A DNA stretch of 64,000 nt from Armatimonadota bacterium (GTDB taxonomy: Bacteria > Armatimonadota > Fimbriimonadia > Fimbriimonadales > Fimbriimonadaceae): positions 62,001-126,000 of the forward strand of contig JAIUNY010000007.1 in assembly GCA_020161505.1 (NCBI GenBank), in the 5' to 3' direction. A program made the position numbers and the translations under genes. Shown piece after piece: positions 8,768 to 17,632 of this stretch. The first letter of the stretch is position 1; every line of letters starts with the position of its first letter. The notes under the pieces were generated by a model. It saw nothing but the letters and a program-made list of their open reading frames with translations, made no database searches and was not told the DNA's origin.

Positions 8768-8879
8768 TTGGTGTCGGTTCTGCCCTCTGTTTGTCCGGGC
8801 CAGGGCAAAACCGAACGCAGCCCAGAAAAGTCCCAAAATCGCCCGATTTGAACCTAAAAACAAAATCGTTAAAAAAGAT

Positions 8880-8908
8880 TTGGATTTGCTGAAACGGTTC
8901 AGTATAAT
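8880..8908 (+). promoter_or_regulatory. Promoter giving a leaderless transcript
   Basis: -35 TTGGAT (8880-8885), 17-bp spacer, -10 TATAAT (8903-8908), then six bases and the ATG at 8915. Transcription would begin at the start codon itself. Confidence 0.75.
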
Positions 8909-8914
8909 GTTCTC

Positions 8915-9193
8915 ATGAACCGCTGGATCGTCGTAGCTCTCAGTGCACTGATCGTCTTGGCCCCGCTCACCGGATGCGGCACCGATCAAAAGCTCGAGGA
9001 AAAGAGCTTCATGAGCGTCGAAGACGCCAAGGCCAACCGCGAGCTCTTCGACAAGGTCGGAGGCGACTACGAAAAGCTCTCCGCCGAAGACAAAGCCGCC
9101 TATCTCAAGCGATTCGACAACGACGAATCGCGCGGGGCAAAGATCTGGGACATGATGAAAAACGGCCCCGGCGGCGGCCCGAGCGGCAACTAA
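8915..9193 (+). CDS. Small lipoprotein of unknown function
   Basis: A 92-residue protein with a signal peptide ending in a lipobox (PLTGC, Cys21), then a charged helical region ('EDAKANRELFDKVGGDYEKLSAEDKAAYLKRF') and a Gly-rich tail. It is divergent from the outer-domain protein gene and lies 26 bp upstream of the LacI-type regulator. There is no ribosome binding site; a consensus -10 sits six bases before the ATG. The family is not recognised. Confidence 0.75.
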   Translation: MNRWIVVALSALIVLAPLTGCGTDQKLEEKSFMSVEDAKANRELFDKVGGDYEKLSAEDKAAYLKRFDNDESRGAKIWDMMKNGPGGGPSGN

Positions 9194-9219
9194 CTCACCG
9201 ATTCCAAAGGAGTCCATCC

Positions 9220-10278
9220 ATGGCACGCCGAGTCACCATTCAAGACGTCGCAGACCGAGCCGGAGTCGGCAAGGTCACGGTGAGCTACGTCTTGAATGGC
9301 AAGGACGAAGAGGCCCGCATCAGCCCCGCGACCGCCGAGCGTATCCGCGCTGCGGCCATTGAGCTGAACTACCGCCCGAGCGCGGTGGGGCGAATGCTCG
9401 CCCGCAGCCAGGCCGATGCCGTCGCCATGGTATTTCAGTACGGTGACTACTTTGGTGCCCAAACCGCCTTCATCAGCGAAGTCATGCGGTGCGTGTGCAA
9501 GGCATGCGTCGAGAATCAGGTGGATGTCGTTCTCCACACCAAGCTCGCCAGCGATCCCCTGACGGAAGCCAACAACTTCACCGACGGGAGAGTGGACGGA
9601 GTCCTGATGATCCGCGACGCCGAGGATGCCACCTACCTCGAGCTCGTCGCTCGCGACTTCCCGACCGTTCTCTTCTTCTGCCGCTCCGATCAACCCAATG
9701 CCCACTACATCGCCTGCGATAACCAGCGCGGCGGCCGCATGGCGACCGAGCATCTCATCCACCTCGGCCACACGCGCATCGGCATGATCCGTGGCGGCAT
9801 GGGATCGGTTGACTCCAACGACCGACTGGTGGGCTATCAAGCCGCGCTCAACACGTCGGGAATCAACTTCGATCCCGAGCTGGTGGTGGAATATCACGGC
9901 GCAGACGGGCACTCCGAAGATTTCCTCGCCCTCATGCAGCGGCCAGATCGCCCAACCGGCCTTGTGGTTTGGTCGGATGATGCGGCGTTCGAATGCATCC
10001 GGCTCTGCAACGGCATCGGGCTGAACGTCCCCGGTGATGTTTCCCTGATCGGATTCGACTCCACCCATGCATGCGAGCGCAGCAATCCTCCGCTCACCAG
10101 CATCCGCCAACCCATCGAGCTGATCTGTGCAGAAGCGGTTCGGCTCCTCCTGGCACTGCGCAAATCGCCCGTCGATGCCACGCTGTGCCGCCAAATTTTC
10201 CCACCTATTCTCGACGTCCGGCAATCAACCGGACACCCACCGAAGAACTCTTCGACAATGAGGTCATCTACAAAATGA
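9220..10278 (+). CDS. LacI-family transcriptional regulator
   Basis: A 352-residue regulator. The N-terminal LacI HTH is '[23 protein letters not shown]' with a hinge helix near residue 50 ('[14 protein letters not shown]'). The rest is a periplasmic-binding-protein-like sensor ('VDGVLMI', '[13 protein letters not shown]', '[12 protein letters not shown]'). The effector is most likely a sugar. The start at 9220 has AAAGGAG seven bases upstream. Its stop overlaps the start of the pseudopilin gene (ATGA), so the two are translationally coupled, and a glucan hydrolase gene follows. The likely role is control of this carbohydrate cluster. Confidence 0.9.
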   Translation: MARRVTIQDVADRAGVGKVTVSYVLNGKDEEARISPATAERIRAAAIELNYRPSAVGRMLARSQADAVAMVFQYGDYFGAQTAFISEVMRCVCKACVENQVDVVLHTKLASDPLTEANNFTDGRVDGVLMIRDAEDATYLELVARDFPTVLFFCRSDQPNAHYIACDNQRGGRMATEHLIHLGHTRIGMIRGGMGSVDSNDRLVGYQAALNTSGINFDPELVVEYHGADGHSEDFLALMQRPDRPTGLVVWSDDAAFECIRLCNGIGLNVPGDVSLIGFDSTHACERSNPPLTSIRQPIELICAEAVRLLLALRKSPVDATLCRQIFPPILDVRQSTGHPPKNSSTMRSSTK

Positions 10279-11081
10279 AAACTCGTGCATTCACTCTCAT
10301 CGAGCTGCTCGTCGTGATCGCGATTATTGCGATCCTGGCGGCTATTCTCTTCCCTGTCTTCGCCCAAGCCAAAGCTGCTGCGAAGTCAACTCAATCGCTC
10401 AGCAACATGAAGCAGATCGGCACCGGTCTGGCCATGTACATCTCGGACTACGATGATATGTATCCTCGTCGCCGATTCCCGGTCGTCACTGCTGGCGGCA
10501 ACGGCGAACTCTCCTGGAAGCAAGTCGCGTATCCGTACATCAAGAACAACCAGATCTTCACGGACACCCAAAACAGCGCCGCGAAGCTCCCCGACGACAC
10601 CTCCGATCCGGCGATCCGCGCGGGCTGGGGACAAATCGTCATCCCAGGTGCTCCCTTGATGTCCCGAGGCTATGCCCTCTACGATGGTAGCTTCGTTCAC
10701 TTCAAGTCGTTTGCCCAAGACAACGTGCCCATCAGCGGCACCACGGTCGACAATCCGGCGAACGTCATCGCGATCTTCGAGCACAAGTTCGCTTGGGTCG
10801 ATGGCGGCCCGTGGATGAGCTGGACGGCTGCTTCGGAGCCGGACGGCAGCAACCGATTCCGCTACCCAATGGGCGGCGAAAAGTGGGGCGAAAAGGCAAT
10901 GGTCATCAGCTTCCTGGACACCCACGCCAAGCGAACGGCGCACACCCAAATCTGCGGCAAGGATAACGAAGTCAACATGTGGAACTACCAACGCGACCAA
11001 CTCGCTGCGGGATATCCCGGCATGTTCAACGTGCCCTGGGTGGACACCTTCTGCCAAACCATCCCGACGCAACTCCGCTAA
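10275..11081 (+). CDS. Type II pseudopilin-like protein, DUF1559-type
   Basis: A 268-residue protein with a textbook prepilin N-terminus: [32 protein letters not shown], where cleavage and N-methylation occur before Phe. The conserved '[23 protein letters not shown]' and a C-terminal segment with '[21 protein letters not shown]' are typical of the large pseudopilin family expanded in Armatimonadota and Planctomycetes. It probably sits at the inner membrane or on the cell surface as a minor pilin. It overlaps the regulator gene by four bases, which ties it to the sugar cluster. Its role there is unknown. Confidence 0.88.
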   Translation: MKTRAFTLIELLVVIAIIAILAAILFPVFAQAKAAAKSTQSLSNMKQIGTGLAMYISDYDDMYPRRRFPVVTAGGNGELSWKQVAYPYIKNNQIFTDTQNSAAKLPDDTSDPAIRAGWGQIVIPGAPLMSRGYALYDGSFVHFKSFAQDNVPISGTTVDNPANVIAIFEHKFAWVDGGPWMSWTAASEPDGSNRFRYPMGGEKWGEKAMVISFLDTHAKRTAHTQICGKDNEVNMWNYQRDQLAAGYPGMFNVPWVDTFCQTIPTQLR

Positions 11082-11109
11082 GCTCGGCCCGCGTCCATCA
11101 AATCCATCT

Positions 11110-11134
11110 GGCCGGGTGCGAAACGCACCCGGCC
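11110..11134 (+). terminator. Hairpin between pseudopilin and hydrolase genes
   Basis: Perfect 11-bp stem GGCCGGGTGCG/CGCACCCGGCC with an AAA loop, 28 bp after the pseudopilin stop. No T-run follows, so termination may be partial. Confidence 0.5.
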
Positions 11135-11162
11135 CCGACCCTCGCTTTGCGCGATAACAACG

Positions 11163-12548
11163 ATGTTCGCTCCTGCATTTTTGGCCTTTGCCGTCGCCGC
11201 TCCCACAGCTTACGGGAGCCCCGCCATGGAACCTTATCCCAACGCCCTGCAAGACAGTCCGGCACAAAAACTGAGTGCGCCAGGATTCGGAACAAAGCTT
11301 CGAGGCAAAGCCCTCATCGACGATTTAAGCAAGCGGGCGTTCCAGTACTTCTGGAACGAAACCCCGGCTGACACGGGCTACACGCGAGACCGCGGACCCA
11401 ACTACGACGGCCCCCGCAACAACGGCGAGATCTCCAGTATCGCCGCCATTGGCTATGCCCTCTCTGCCTACGCGATCGGCGCCGAGCGCGGCTGGGTGAG
11501 CAAGGAAGAAGCCAAGAGGCGCACCATTCTCACCCTGAAGAACATCCCCAAGATCGAAGGGCATATGGGGTGGTACTACCACTTTATCAACATCAAAACC
11601 GGCAAACGCGAATGGAACTGCGAGCTCAGCTCCATCGATTCCGGCCTCATGTTCCTGGGCATTGTCTTTGCCGAGGCGGCATGGAAAGATCCTGAGATCA
11701 CCAAGCTCAGCATGGACATTCTGGGCAAAGTGAACTGGGAGTGGTTCATGACCGACGGCATGAAGAAGCAGAACAGCCTGACGATCAGCATGGGATGGTC
11801 GCCGACCAACGGCTTCCTGGATGCCCGCTGGGATGGCTACTACGAGCAAATGGCGTTTTACATCGTCGGCATGGGCGTCGATGGGATGCCCGCGAATTCG
11901 TGGGCGGCCTTCAAGCGCGGCCCTCGCTATGTCTACAAGGATATTGAGATCCTCCACGGCGCCGCCCTGTTCATCCACCAGATGTCTCAGGCGTACATCG
12001 ATTTCAAAGGCAAGCGCGACTATCTGGGCTACGACTACTGGGTCAGCGGTCGCAACATGACTCTCGCCAACCGGCTCTACTGCATCGACAATCCGCAGAA
12101 GTTCAAGGGCTACGGCCCGGATATCTGGGGTCTCAGCGCATGCGACATCCCCGGAGGATACGGAGCTCCTGGGGCTCCCGGCGCGATTTGGGACAACGGC
12201 ACCCTCGCCCCGGCTGCCGCCGTGGCGAGCATCATGTACACCCCGGATCTCAGCATGAGAGCCGCCGATGCCTTCGTCACCCAATACCCAGGGAGCTACG
12301 GTCGCTACGGTTTCACCACCGGCATGAGCCCTCACGAAGACTGGCGGTCCCCCGACGTGATCGGCATCGACATCGGGCAGATGATGCTCGCGATCGAGAA
12401 CTGGCGCGACGGCTACGCCTGGCGCGTGATGAACTCGAGCAAGATTATCCAGCGCGGAATGGCCAAGGCCGGACTCCGCAAGACGAGTGAGGGGCCGGTT
12501 GAGGGACGCAAGCTCCACGTTCCTCCCGTGCCCATCCCTCCCAAGTAA
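11163..12548 (+). CDS. Secreted glucoamylase-like (GH144-type) glycoside hydrolase
   Basis: A 461-residue exported enzyme with a short hydrophobic N-terminus (MFAPAFLAFAVAAPTAYG). The body is an (alpha/alpha)6-barrel of the glycoamylase family (PF10091; GH144 and relatives, which include endo-beta-1,2-glucanases). Visible markers: 'FWNETPADTGYTRDR', 'NCELSSIDSGLMFLGI', 'WDGYYEQMAFYIVGMG', 'DYWVSGRNMTLANRLYCI', 'IWGLSACDIPGGYGAPG'. It follows the LacI regulator and pseudopilin and is probably co-regulated with them. The exact substrate (beta-1,2-glucan or other) is not determinable here. Confidence 0.82.
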   Translation: MFAPAFLAFAVAAPTAYGSPAMEPYPNALQDSPAQKLSAPGFGTKLRGKALIDDLSKRAFQYFWNETPADTGYTRDRGPNYDGPRNNGEISSIAAIGYALSAYAIGAERGWVSKEEAKRRTILTLKNIPKIEGHMGWYYHFINIKTGKREWNCELSSIDSGLMFLGIVFAEAAWKDPEITKLSMDILGKVNWEWFMTDGMKKQNSLTISMGWSPTNGFLDARWDGYYEQMAFYIVGMGVDGMPANSWAAFKRGPRYVYKDIEILHGAALFIHQMSQAYIDFKGKRDYLGYDYWVSGRNMTLANRLYCIDNPQKFKGYGPDIWGLSACDIPGGYGAPGAPGAIWDNGTLAPAAAVASIMYTPDLSMRAADAFVTQYPGSYGRYGFTTGMSPHEDWRSPDVIGIDIGQMMLAIENWRDGYAWRVMNSSKIIQRGMAKAGLRKTSEGPVEGRKLHVPPVPIPPK

Positions 12549-12769
12549 CAGTTTCGTTCATCCACCACCCCGACCCCGGTTCGCCGGAAGAAAGGGTGAA
12601 GGAGTTCGAGAGTATGAAGGCGCGAAGGCCCGTCCGCAAGGACGGGCCCTTCGTTTGGTTGAGGATCAGATTCTGCGGATTTCTCGTTCAAACGGGGTGA
12701 GATTCCCGGCAATTTTGCCGATGACTCCAATGGGCCAGCATCCTGCCTGGATGATCCCACCGCGACGGC
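12549..12769 (+). other. Intergenic region before flhA
   Basis: 221 bp holding the terminator-like hairpin at 12627-12648 and the flhA upstream region. No clear -10 box, ribosome binding site or known RNA structure was recognised before the flhA ATG. Confidence 0.5.
12627..12655 (+). terminator. Terminator-like hairpin after the GH144-type gene
   Basis: Stem GGCCCGTCC/GGACGGGCC with a GCAA tetraloop, followed by CTTCGTTT. Confidence 0.6.
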
Positions 12770-14869
12770 ATGGAAACGATCAACAAGATATTCAAGCAGA
12801 CCGACCTGCTCCTCGGTCTTGGCATGTTGCTCGTTGTGGCGATGCTCATTCTGCCTCTTCCCGAGTTCATTCTCGACTTCGGCCTCGTGGTCGCGATCGC
12901 CACCAGCGTGGTCATCATGCTCACCGCAGTGAACGTGAAAGAGCCGCTGCACTTCAGCGTCTTCCCCTCGCTGCTCGTGGTCACCACCTTGTTCCGCCTC
13001 GCTCTCAGCGTGGCGGCCACCAAGCTGATCCTCGGCACCGGAGAGGCTGGACACGTTATCCAAACCTTCGGCGAGTTCGTTCTCGGCGGAAACTTTGTTG
13101 TCGGATTCGTCAGCTTCCTCATCTTGATGATCGTGCAGTTCATCGTCATCACGAATGGTGCCACGCGGGTCTCGGAAGTTGTCGCTCGATTCACCTTGGA
13201 CGCCATGCCCGGCAAGCAGATGGCGATCGACGCCGACCTTGCTTCCGGACTCATTGATGAAGCCGAAGCTCGCCGCCGACGAAAGGCGGTCAAAGGCGAA
13301 GCGGACTTCTACGGCTCGATGGATGGTGCGAGCAAGTTTGTGAAAGGCGATGCCATCGCCAGCATCCTCATCATCACGATCAATATCCTCGGTGGATTCG
13401 CTCTTGGATTCATGCGCGGCGAGGGTGACCCGATGGCGATCCTGAGCACCTACGCTTTGCTCTCCGTGGGTGAAGGTCTGGTCAGCCAGATTCCTGCCCT
13501 GCTCATCAGCACGGCGAGCGGCTTGCTCGTCACCCGAAATGGTCAAGAAACTGGCATGGCGGGCACGATGTTCGGTCAGCTCTTGGGCCAACCCCGAGTT
13601 CTGGCCACTGCGGGAGTGAGCATGGGGGCCTTTGCCTTCGTCCCTGGGTTCCCCACGATCATCTTCCTGCTCATCGGCGGATTCTTGTTCGGACTGAGCA
13701 AGCTTGCGACCAAGAACCCGGGCATGGCCGACGAAATGTCGGGCATCGAACCCGAGGCTGCTGCTGCCTCCGCCCAAGAGGCTCCGATGCCCACCGGCCC
13801 CGAAGCAGTGCTGCCGCTCGTTGCCGTCGATGCCATCGAATTTGAAATTGGCTACAGTCTCACCAAGCTCGCTGATGTCCGTGTCGGAGGCGATCTCGCC
13901 GATCGCGTTGCGGCTACTCGACGACAAATTGCTCTGGAGCTCGGTTATGTCATGCCCAGCGTGCGCATCCGCGACAATGCCGCTTTGCGACCGAACGAAT
14001 ATCTCATCAAGATTCGCGGCGAGACCGTTGCCCAAGCGATCTGCTTCCCCAACGAATTCCTCGCGATTGATTCCGGCGCCGTGATTCAGCCCATCGCCGG
14101 AGAGCCGACGAAGGAGCCTGTGTTCGGACTCCCGGCAATTTGGATCGAAGAGAATCTACGTGAGGCCGCCGAGCGCGCTGGCTACACCGTGGTCGAACCA
14201 GCGGCGATGATGACGACGCACCTTGGTGAAATTGTCAAATCGTGCAGCGCAGAATTGCTTTCTCGCCAAGAGGTCACCTCTCTCCTTGAAACGACAAAGA
14301 GCCAAAACCCGGCGGTCATCCAAGAGCTTGAACCTGCGGGATTGGGCGTGGGCGACGTCCAGAAGGTGCTCCAACACCTTCTCCGCGAGCGCATTCCCAT
14401 TCGAGACATGGTGACGATTCTCGAAACCATGGCCGATTTCGCAGGTCGCGTGAAAGAGATGGAGCAGATGGGAGAACTGGTCCGTGCCGCGATCGCTCGC
14501 ACGATCACGCGGCAGTTCGCCGACGAAGGCGGCAAACTGGCATGTATTACTTTGGAGCCCCGGCTTGAGCAGACGATGCAAGAGGCTGTGCAGCATACGG
14601 CCGGTGGCGTGATGCTCTCGCTGGATCCCTCGCTTGGGCAGAGGGTAGCGTCGGATATCCAGACTTCTCTGGACGAGGCCGCCGCTCGCGGTCTGCAACC
14701 GGTGGTTCTCTGCTCCACCCAAGTGCGATTGCCCCTCCGCAAGCACCTCGACCGAAGCGGCAACATCGTCCCGGTGATCGCCTACAACGAAGTCGCAGCG
14801 AGCGCGGATGTCGAGTTCGTCAGCCAAATCACCCTCGCGGGCGACGAGTTCTCGGCGGCCGTAGCGTAG
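12770..14869 (+). CDS. flhA: Flagellar export gate protein FlhA
   Basis: A 699-residue protein of the FlhA/SctV family, the export-gate subunit that couples proton flow to export of flagellar rod, hook and filament parts. The first roughly 320 residues carry about eight membrane helices. The conserved cytoplasmic loop 'TLDAMPGKQMAIDADL' ... 'EADFYGSMDGASKFVKGDAIA' is diagnostic. The C-terminal cytosolic half (about 360-699) includes 'RIRDNAALRPNEYLIKIRG'. FlhA is favoured over the injectisome SctV by the overall motif set. Unusually, no other flagellar gene lies in the window. The ATG has no visible ribosome binding site. Confidence 0.9.
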   Translation: METINKIFKQTDLLLGLGMLLVVAMLILPLPEFILDFGLVVAIATSVVIMLTAVNVKEPLHFSVFPSLLVVTTLFRLALSVAATKLILGTGEAGHVIQTFGEFVLGGNFVVGFVSFLILMIVQFIVITNGATRVSEVVARFTLDAMPGKQMAIDADLASGLIDEAEARRRRKAVKGEADFYGSMDGASKFVKGDAIASILIITINILGGFALGFMRGEGDPMAILSTYALLSVGEGLVSQIPALLISTASGLLVTRNGQETGMAGTMFGQLLGQPRVLATAGVSMGAFAFVPGFPTIIFLLIGGFLFGLSKLATKNPGMADEMSGIEPEAAAASAQEAPMPTGPEAVLPLVAVDAIEFEIGYSLTKLADVRVGGDLADRVAATRRQIALELGYVMPSVRIRDNAALRPNEYLIKIRGETVAQAICFPNEFLAIDSGAVIQPIAGEPTKEPVFGLPAIWIEENLREAAERAGYTVVEPAAMMTTHLGEIVKSCSAELLSRQEVTSLLETTKSQNPAVIQELEPAGLGVGDVQKVLQHLLRERIPIRDMVTILETMADFAGRVKEMEQMGELVRAAIARTITRQFADEGGKLACITLEPRLEQTMQEAVQHTAGGVMLSLDPSLGQRVASDIQTSLDEAAARGLQPVVLCSTQVRLPLRKHLDRSGNIVPVIAYNEVAASADVEFVSQITLAGDEFSAAVA

Positions 14870-14913
14870 CAGTTGGTACACAAGGCAACGAATCTTGGTA
14901 AAGTGGTCGGACG

Positions 14914-15477
14914 ATGCCGACCATCCATGAACTTGAGATGCAGATTTATCAGCTCCAGCAGGACTTGCAGGAGCTTCGCAAGGGAGCTGTGCCGGAGTCT
15001 GTGGAGGATTACACCTTCGCCACGCTGGACGGAAATGTACAACTCAGCGACCTCTTTGGCGACAAGGATGAGCTCGTTTTGATCCACAACATGGGCAAAG
15101 GATGCACGTATTGCTCGCTCTGGGCCGATGGATTCCTCGGCTTTCATAACCACATCCTCACGCGATCTGGGTTCGTCATTGTCAGCCCAGACGCCCCGGA
15201 AGTGCAAGCCACCTTCGCAGCGGGTCGAGGCTGGCCGTATCGGATGGTTCAAGATCCCGATTCCCGGTTCAGCTCCGAAATGGGCGCTTATTCGGAGGAG
15301 CATGGATACTGGCCCCTGCTCTCGACGTTCAAAAAGACACCGGCTGGAATCGTGCGGACGGGAAAAGCGAACCTCGGCCCACTCGATTCCTTCTGCTCGA
15401 TCTGGCATGTTTGGAGCGTCATGGATGGAGGAGCCCGAGAATGGCACCCATCCGGCTGGAATGGGGCTCCTGAGTAA
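14914..15477 (+). CDS. DUF899-related thioredoxin-fold protein
   Basis: A 187-residue cytosolic protein. The first 25 residues form a short coiled coil ('LEMQIYQLQQDLQELRK'). A thioredoxin-like fold follows with 'ELVLIHNMGKGCTYCSLWADGF', a C-x2-C pair at the usual active-site position, and 'SFCSIWHVWSVMDGG'. This matches DUF899, thioredoxin-like proteins of unknown redox partner. TAAAGT lies nine bases before the ATG. The enzymatic role is unknown. Confidence 0.75.
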   Translation: MPTIHELEMQIYQLQQDLQELRKGAVPESVEDYTFATLDGNVQLSDLFGDKDELVLIHNMGKGCTYCSLWADGFLGFHNHILTRSGFVIVSPDAPEVQATFAAGRGWPYRMVQDPDSRFSSEMGAYSEEHGYWPLLSTFKKTPAGIVRTGKANLGPLDSFCSIWHVWSVMDGGAREWHPSGWNGAPE

Positions 15478-15537
15478 GTTACTCAGCTCATCCCCTGCAC
15501 ATTCCCACTCGGCCGTTGTCCTCATCCTATACAAATC

Positions 15538-15583
15538 ACCGAGCCCCGATCCAGCCACTCGTCGGATCGGGGCTCGGTTGTTA
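15538..15583 (+). terminator. Terminator between convergent genes
   Basis: 14-bp stem CCGAGCCCCGATCC/GGATCGGGGCTCGG with an 11-nt loop, then TTGTTAT. It can serve the DUF899 gene and possibly the convergent esterase gene. Confidence 0.75.
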
Positions 15584-15609
15584 TGAGCAGGTCTTTCTGA
15601 TGGAACTTC

Positions 15610-17559
15610 TTACCACTTCGAGTTTTCGGTCATCCCCGGCCAGGTATCGGTGCGGAACGAGGTCGCGGGTAAACCAGCTTTGTTGAACATCGTTGCCCGC
15701 TCCGCATCCGCCCAGAGATACCGCACCGCAACGGGGTTCGGTACCGATTCCGACCAGACCAGCACGGTCTCTCCCTCGATCAGTGCTTGAGCCTTCACGA
15801 ATTTCTGATCCGCTCCCGCGATGGTAAACCCAGCGACCGGACGCCGCCCAACCGGAGCCTGAGGGGCTTTGGGCAAATCTTCTTTGAGGAAGAGCCCGCC
15901 TTGCGCGTAGTCAAATCTCAGACGCATTTGGTTCCCTTCGTTCCGAGCGACCTCGAACACGGGGCCGGAGGCGATCACGTTGGGCCGGCGGTAGGTTTCC
16001 GCAAGCGCCCACAGCGCGAGTCGCTGGCCGACTTCCACCTTTTTGCCCGGGTGGATGTCCGCCAGATCCGGCACAAGATCACTGACCACCACCATGCCCG
16101 TGTTGGGAACATTCTTCATCGTCCAAAGCTGAGACTCGCGGAGTTCGGCGGATACCCCGGAAGTTCCGTAACCGGAGTACGGGGCGATCTGGACGAAATA
16201 GAACGGAAACTGCCCCTGATCCCACACGGATCGCCAGTTTTGGATCATCGCGGGGAAAGTCTGTCGATACTGCATTCCCCTCCCGACGTTGCTTTCGCCT
16301 TGATACCAAATCGCGCCGCGCATCGAATACGGGGCGATGGGGGCAATCATGCCATTCCAGAGCGTTGAGTGGTTGAGGTTGACCGCTTGCCCTGCGTTCG
16401 GGAGACGGTCGGCGGTGGGGCCGAGTCGACGCTTCCAGCCCGTGAGGGCGAGGCGCTCTGAGCCGATTTGGAGTCGAATCTCTTCGGGAGTTGTGAAGCC
16501 GCCGGCCTGCCCCGTATCGGCGACGCGCACCGTCACAAGGTTTTCACCCGGCTGGAGGATCCCGGCGGGGACTTTGTAGACCCGCTTCTCGTTCCAGACA
16601 TAGCTCCCACCGACGCGCTGACCGTTCACATACGTCGAATCCCAATCATCGAACGCACCGAGATGCAGAACAGCTTCCTGACCTGCCTGGGCTTCGGTGA
16701 GCCTCACCTTGGCTCGATAGACCGCAAGTCCGTCCCACTGGGCCAGGCGACCATCCCAGATTCCCGGGGCGACAGCCTCCCACGATGAATCATCAAAAGC
16801 CGGATCGAGGCTGCTCGAGCCGGCGGGATCGAGCGACTCCATGGCCTCCAATCGAGCATCCTGGCCTCGTGCCGCGATGGCTTGACGATCGGCGAGCGAC
16901 ATCATTCCAGGCAGACTGAACAAGGCTTGTGGCTGCATCCACAGTTCAACCTCAGTGCCGCCGTATGCGCTTTGGATCAACCCAACCGGAACATTGAGCC
17001 GCCAGAAGAGCTCGCGACCAAAGAAGTATCCCACGGCTGAGAAGTTCGCCACGCTCTCGGGCGAGCAGACTTTCCATTCGGCGTCGACATCTCGCTGAGG
17101 CGTCGGGCTGTGCTTTTTCGGCACTTGAAAGAGCCTGATTTTGGGTTGATACGCAGCGGCTTGGGCCGCTTCCCACCCCTCGACCTGGGTTCCGCCGGGC
17201 CAGACTTTGAGCGGCCACTCCATATTGCTCTGACCACTGCAGAGCCAGACTTCGCCGAGCATCACATCGGCGAACTGCTGTGTCTCGCCTGCGCTCGTCA
17301 CCGTGAGCGTGTGGGGGCCTCCCGGGCGGATGGTGGGATATCTCAGAGCCCAGCGGCCCATCCCATCGGCACGCACCTGGACTGGCTTGCCCCAACTACT
17401 CGAAACCTCGACGAGAGCCCCCGGTTTTGCCTGCCCATAGATCGACACCTGGGAGCTCTGCTGGAGCACCATGTGGTCTCCAAAAACGTTCGGCAGCCAA
17501 AGATCAGCAAAGCTCGTTGCGACAGCACAAAATGCGGCAACAGAGAACCAAAATCGCAT
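15610..17559 (-). CDS. Secreted sialate O-acetylesterase-type esterase
   Basis: A 649-residue exported SGNH-fold esterase that removes O-acetyl groups from sialic acids or other acetylated glycans. There is a signal peptide (MRFWFSVAAFCAVATSFA). The nucleophile is Ser111 in 'CSGQSNMEWPL'. The family block 'AIWYQGESN' and the C-terminal 'DLADIHPGKK' supply the remaining SGNH residues. A jelly-roll-like insert spans about 260-370 ('AVYRAKVRL', 'LHLGAFDDWDSTYVNG'). A CATAAT box sits exactly six bases before the ATG, pointing to a leaderless mRNA. It is divergent from the GH20 gene across 73 bp, consistent with joint glycan breakdown. Confidence 0.9.
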   Translation of the reverse strand: MRFWFSVAAFCAVATSFADLWLPNVFGDHMVLQQSSQVSIYGQAKPGALVEVSSSWGKPVQVRADGMGRWALRYPTIRPGGPHTLTVTSAGETQQFADVMLGEVWLCSGQSNMEWPLKVWPGGTQVEGWEAAQAAAYQPKIRLFQVPKKHSPTPQRDVDAEWKVCSPESVANFSAVGYFFGRELFWRLNVPVGLIQSAYGGTEVELWMQPQALFSLPGMMSLADRQAIAARGQDARLEAMESLDPAGSSSLDPAFDDSSWEAVAPGIWDGRLAQWDGLAVYRAKVRLTEAQAGQEAVLHLGAFDDWDSTYVNGQRVGGSYVWNEKRVYKVPAGILQPGENLVTVRVADTGQAGGFTTPEEIRLQIGSERLALTGWKRRLGPTADRLPNAGQAVNLNHSTLWNGMIAPIAPYSMRGAIWYQGESNVGRGMQYRQTFPAMIQNWRSVWDQGQFPFYFVQIAPYSGYGTSGVSAELRESQLWTMKNVPNTGMVVVSDLVPDLADIHPGKKVEVGQRLALWALAETYRRPNVIASGPVFEVARNEGNQMRLRFDYAQGGLFLKEDLPKAPQAPVGRRPVAGFTIAGADQKFVKAQALIEGETVLVWSESVPNPVAVRYLWADAERATMFNKAGLPATSFRTDTWPGMTENSKW

Positions 17560-17632
17560 ATTTCCATTATGCGGAAAGCTGGCCCTCTCCTGTCAAAAAA
17601 GCGGGGAGAGATTCGGTACACTGACGACTTCC
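17560..17632. promoter_or_regulatory. Divergent promoter region of the esterase and GH20 genes
   Basis: 73 bp between two start codons. The minus strand has CATAAT (17571-17566), six bases before the esterase ATG. The plus strand has TACACT (17617-17622), ten bases before the GH20 ATG. Any operator here would control both genes. Confidence 0.6.

Noticed and set aside
12413-14035. 540-codon open frame antisense to flhA
   Set aside because: Low-complexity Asp/Glu/His/Arg content is what GC-rich DNA gives on the opposite strand; flhA is certain.
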